Of a DNA stretch of 64,000 nucleotides, positions 61,760-64,000 are shown in pieces. The position numbers and the translations under genes are program-made. Source of the DNA: CAYPNF01 sp964411985 (GTDB lineage: Bacteria; Verrucomicrobiota; Verrucomicrobiia; Limisphaerales; J093); NCBI GenBank assembly GCA_964411985.1, contig CAYPNF010000008.1, forward strand, positions 124,001 through 188,000. The letters are read 5' to 3'. Below the pieces are notes generated by a model. The model made no database searches and was not told the origin of the DNA. It saw nothing but the letters and a program-made list of their open reading frames with translations. The first letter of the stretch is position 1; each line of letters starts with the position of its first letter.

Positions 61760-64000
61760 ATGTCCAAGTCGGCGCCCCTTCGGATCCGGCTTCTATTGCC
61801 ACTGGTGCTGTTGCTCGGTAGCGGAATCCTTCAGGCGGCGCCTTCCCTCTTGCTGCGGGCAACGGGGATGACGTCGACGATTACGCTGGCCTTGGAACTG
61901 GACGGCTTCCCAATGAGTGCGGGTATCGTTCTTGGGCCTAATGAGGTGAAGCGGTTGTTCTTCCCCGTCCCCGTAGACATGTCGACAGGGACTCACGACC
62001 TGAAAGTGACTTGGAGCGGATCAACGTCCGGGTCCGGATTAGCGTCCTTTGAGGTTTTGTTCGAGCCAAACATCCTTTTCTTGGCCAATGGGACACCCCG
62101 TGTTCGGGACGCGGTGACGCCGGCCAGGAGAGTGGGGAGTTATAAAATTCAGGTGGATCCTCGGCCGGGTTTTGAGTGGGGGGTCCTGGTGCGAGCCGAC
62201 CTGCCGGCCACGCTGCCGCAGGAGACGATCTTCGATTATCTCGTCGGGGTCTACGACGGGTATCTCGTCTTCCGCTCGGATATCAGCTTCGCGGACGATG
62301 GTGGCATCAAAGTCAACGAGCGCCATGCATACGACAACAATGCGAGGATTCGGGTCTACGACGATGGGAACAAGGACCTGCTGTCCATGTTCTACGCTCC
62401 GGACTCTACAGACCAGGCGGTGACCAGGACGTATGATCTGTGGCGGCTAGACGGATCGCAGACGCGTTCCGATGGAGATGTCCTTTATGAAGGTGGGCTT
62501 TGGAGGATTACACAGCGCTCCAAGGATGGGGACACGGTTTTCTACACCAGCCGGGTCTTCCCGACAAGTTACCTTTACGCCCTCTTTCACACCAAAGGGA
62601 AGAAGTACGGTTACAAGGAGGTGAAGGGCATGCTTAGCCGAGCCGCGGGTACTGCTAAGATTCCCCGTCACATACTCTATGGCGTTGCCTATGAGGAGAG
62701 CGACTATACCCACCGGTGGCAGCAATTCGACCCCGTTTCTCAGTGGAGTGTCGTTACGGGTGACGGTGGGATAGGATTGATGCAGCTGACCCAGGGCACG
62801 GCACTGGCCGGAGCGACAAACGATCTGGCGCTGGAGCGCTTAGCGTTGCTGGCGACCAGCATCCAGGCCAATATCGAGGCGGGTGCAGATGTGCTCAGAA
62901 ATAAATGGGACGAGCTAGCCAAGGACCATCCCGTCGGAGGGGGAGACCGTTGGATACTCGAAGACTGGTTCTACGCTGTCCGAATCTATAATACGGGGAA
63001 AATTTACAGACTGGGTTGGATTGACAGTCAGGGAAGAGGATATGCGGAACGTGTCTATGGGTGGATCAAGGCTAACCCAAGGAAATGGTGGGACGAAGCC
63101 AAGGTCTCCCTTCCGAATAAGGAGGAAGAAGCGAAGACACACACCATTCCCTACACGCCTGCTCCGGCCCATGCCGAGGATGCGATCTCCACAACGGTCA
63201 ACACCATAGAGGCCAAGCTCGATCTTAGCGTGGCGGTCAATCGCTCCACTGGCTCGGCTCGTCTGGACTGGAAACTGACCAATCCAAGCTCGGCTCGCAT
63301 ACCCTTGGGTGGATTGACCATCGCCAAGGCATCTGTCGCCACTTCCTCAAGAGAGGAGGTAGTTCTGCCTAAGTCTTCATTACCTGCTGGTGGACAATTG
63401 CTCAAACCCCTCAAACCCGGAGAGACGTGGTCGTTTTCTACCGATATCACGCTGGCGCCTGATGAGAAGGTCGAAATGGCTTGGTGCGAGGTTAATTATT
63501 ATTCGAACGGGGATAAGGACCTCTATATAAAGACCCCCAAGGCGGAGGTTTCCCCCGGTTTCCTTAGTGCCGCACCAGAATTCGCCCGCGCTCCAGCCAG
63601 TCCACCGCCGTTAAGCTTTTCGGTCGTACCGTCGGCGGACGTGGCACTGCCAGGACAGACCGTTGAGTTTACCGGAAGCGTTCAGAACAACTCCAGCCTC
63701 CCACAATTGGTGAACGGCTGCACTTTCGACACCTACGATACAAATGCCATTCTAGATGGCGCGGATTTCCTGATGAGTCTTCCCGACTCTGTGCCTTCAG
63801 GGGGAGCATGGCAGGGTCATGTCTTTTCGCTGCGCCTTCAAGACAACGCCCCTGATGGCTACTATCAGGGTTCGGTGACCATTGTCGGTGGAGAAACGCC
63901 CGCCTCTCGGGATGAGATTGCGAGCGCGTCCTTTTCCGTCCGTGTCGGACCCGAGCAGACCGGTTTGGCGGTCGTAACCATCTCGCGGCAGGCGAACGGA
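61760..64000 (+). CDS. Exported lytic-transglycosylase-like protein, partial at window end
   Basis: The frame is open to the last base (747 codons from 61760). It has a signal peptide (LRIRLLLPLVLLLGSGILQAAP), a beta-rich N-terminal region, and an SLT-like domain at about residues 290-430: LYGVAYEESDYTHRWQQF with the catalytic Glu next to Ser (about E313), GDGGIGLMQLT and WFYAVRIYNTGK. After it come beta-sandwich segments of the CARDB or Ig-like kind (SVVPSADVALPGQTVEFTG). It should cleave peptidoglycan or similar glycans outside the cytoplasm. In-frame ATGs at 61712, 61718 and 61727 could also be used. The true C-terminus is beyond this window. Confidence 0.75.
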   Translation, partial: MSKSAPLRIRLLLPLVLLLGSGILQAAPSLLLRATGMTSTITLALELDGFPMSAGIVLGPNEVKRLFFPVPVDMSTGTHDLKVTWSGSTSGSGLASFEVLFEPNILFLANGTPRVRDAVTPARRVGSYKIQVDPRPGFEWGVLVRADLPATLPQETIFDYLVGVYDGYLVFRSDISFADDGGIKVNERHAYDNNARIRVYDDGNKDLLSMFYAPDSTDQAVTRTYDLWRLDGSQTRSDGDVLYEGGLWRITQRSKDGDTVFYTSRVFPTSYLYALFHTKGKKYGYKEVKGMLSRAAGTAKIPRHILYGVAYEESDYTHRWQQFDPVSQWSVVTGDGGIGLMQLTQGTALAGATNDLALERLALLATSIQANIEAGADVLRNKWDELAKDHPVGGGDRWILEDWFYAVRIYNTGKIYRLGWIDSQGRGYAERVYGWIKANPRKWWDEAKVSLPNKEEEAKTHTIPYTPAPAHAEDAISTTVNTIEAKLDLSVAVNRSTGSARLDWKLTNPSSARIPLGGLTIAKASVATSSREEVVLPKSSLPAGGQLLKPLKPGETWSFSTDITLAPDEKVEMAWCEVNYYSNGDKDLYIKTPKAEVSPGFLSAAPEFARAPASPPPLSFSVVPSADVALPGQTVEFTGSVQNNSSLPQLVNGCTFDTYDTNAILDGADFLMSLPDSVPSGGAWQGHVFSLRLQDNAPDGYYQGSVTIVGGETPASRDEIASASFSVRVGPEQTGLAVVTISRQANG

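Noticed and set aside
1..64000. tRNA, rRNA, prophage or insertion-sequence genes
   Set aside because: The intergenic gaps were read for T-loop-type motifs, rRNA-like blocks, integrases and transposases, and nothing convincing was seen.

Overview
The window looks like a chromosomal segment of a Verrucomicrobiota bacterium, probably a Pedosphaera/Limisphaerales-like lineage. This is inferred from gene content only. Pointers are a prepilin-type secreted protein ending in an H-X9-DG signature, TAT-exported Gfo/Idh/MocA and xylose-isomerase-like sugar enzymes, many secreted glycoside hydrolases, a high-GC coding style, and many starts without a strong Shine-Dalgarno site. There are no rRNA, tRNA, CRISPR, phage or IS genes that I can recognise. 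The last gene runs off the right edge and a decayed toxin gene sits at the left edge.

Layout. 0-5 kb: a VapC remnant, a secreted 14-blade WD40 protein, a convergent gingipain-type (C25) peptidase, and a VapBC locus whose toxin has lost its middle. 5-10 kb: a co-directional run of gamma-glutamyltransferase, a lipoprotein, a diacylglycerol-kinase-like protein, GcvT and GcvH. 10-19.6 kb: an HU/IHF protein with a clear promoter and terminator, HisS, a POT transporter, an ECF sigma cassette, a cysteine desulfurase, MarC, an unknown protein and ProA. 19.8-25.4 kb: a TAT-exported TIM-barrel protein, a three-copy palindromic repeat array, a GH106-like hydrolase and PanB.

25.8-35.7 kb is the most distinctive block. 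A corrinoid protein, a URO-D/MtaA-family protein, a DUF1638 protein and a GAF-PAS3 hybrid histidine kinase are all joined by 4-nt ATGA overlaps, followed 6 nt later by an SbcD/YhaO-SbcC/YhaN pair. The methyltransferase-like protein lacks the usual cysteine zinc ligands, and neither a substrate methyltransferase nor a corrinoid reactivase is present. A sensory or otherwise repurposed corrinoid system is a reasonable hypothesis.

35.9-40 kb: a discoidin-like secreted protein, an Agl23-family membrane glycosyltransferase, a 55-residue membrane protein and a PQQ-type propeller. 40-50 kb: GH62, a rhodanese, Gfo/Idh, aconitase, a peroxiredoxin, an H-X9-DG prepilin-like protein, a CE7 esterase and a sugar isomerase. 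50-56 kb: an ECF sigma factor, a small protein and a Ycf46-like AAA ATPase, convergent with an overlapping LOG-M16-PabB operon. 56-64 kb: two secreted glycosidases, an unknown protein, a zinc-ribbon/GYF/TM2 membrane protein, a small secreted protein and a lytic-transglycosylase-like exported protein cut by the window end.

The carbohydrate enzymes (GH106-, GH62-, GH43/117- and GH39-like, CE7, plus sugar isomerases and oxidoreductases) suggest a heterotroph using plant or algal polysaccharides such as arabinoxylan and rhamnose-containing polymers. The genes are scattered rather than gathered in one locus.
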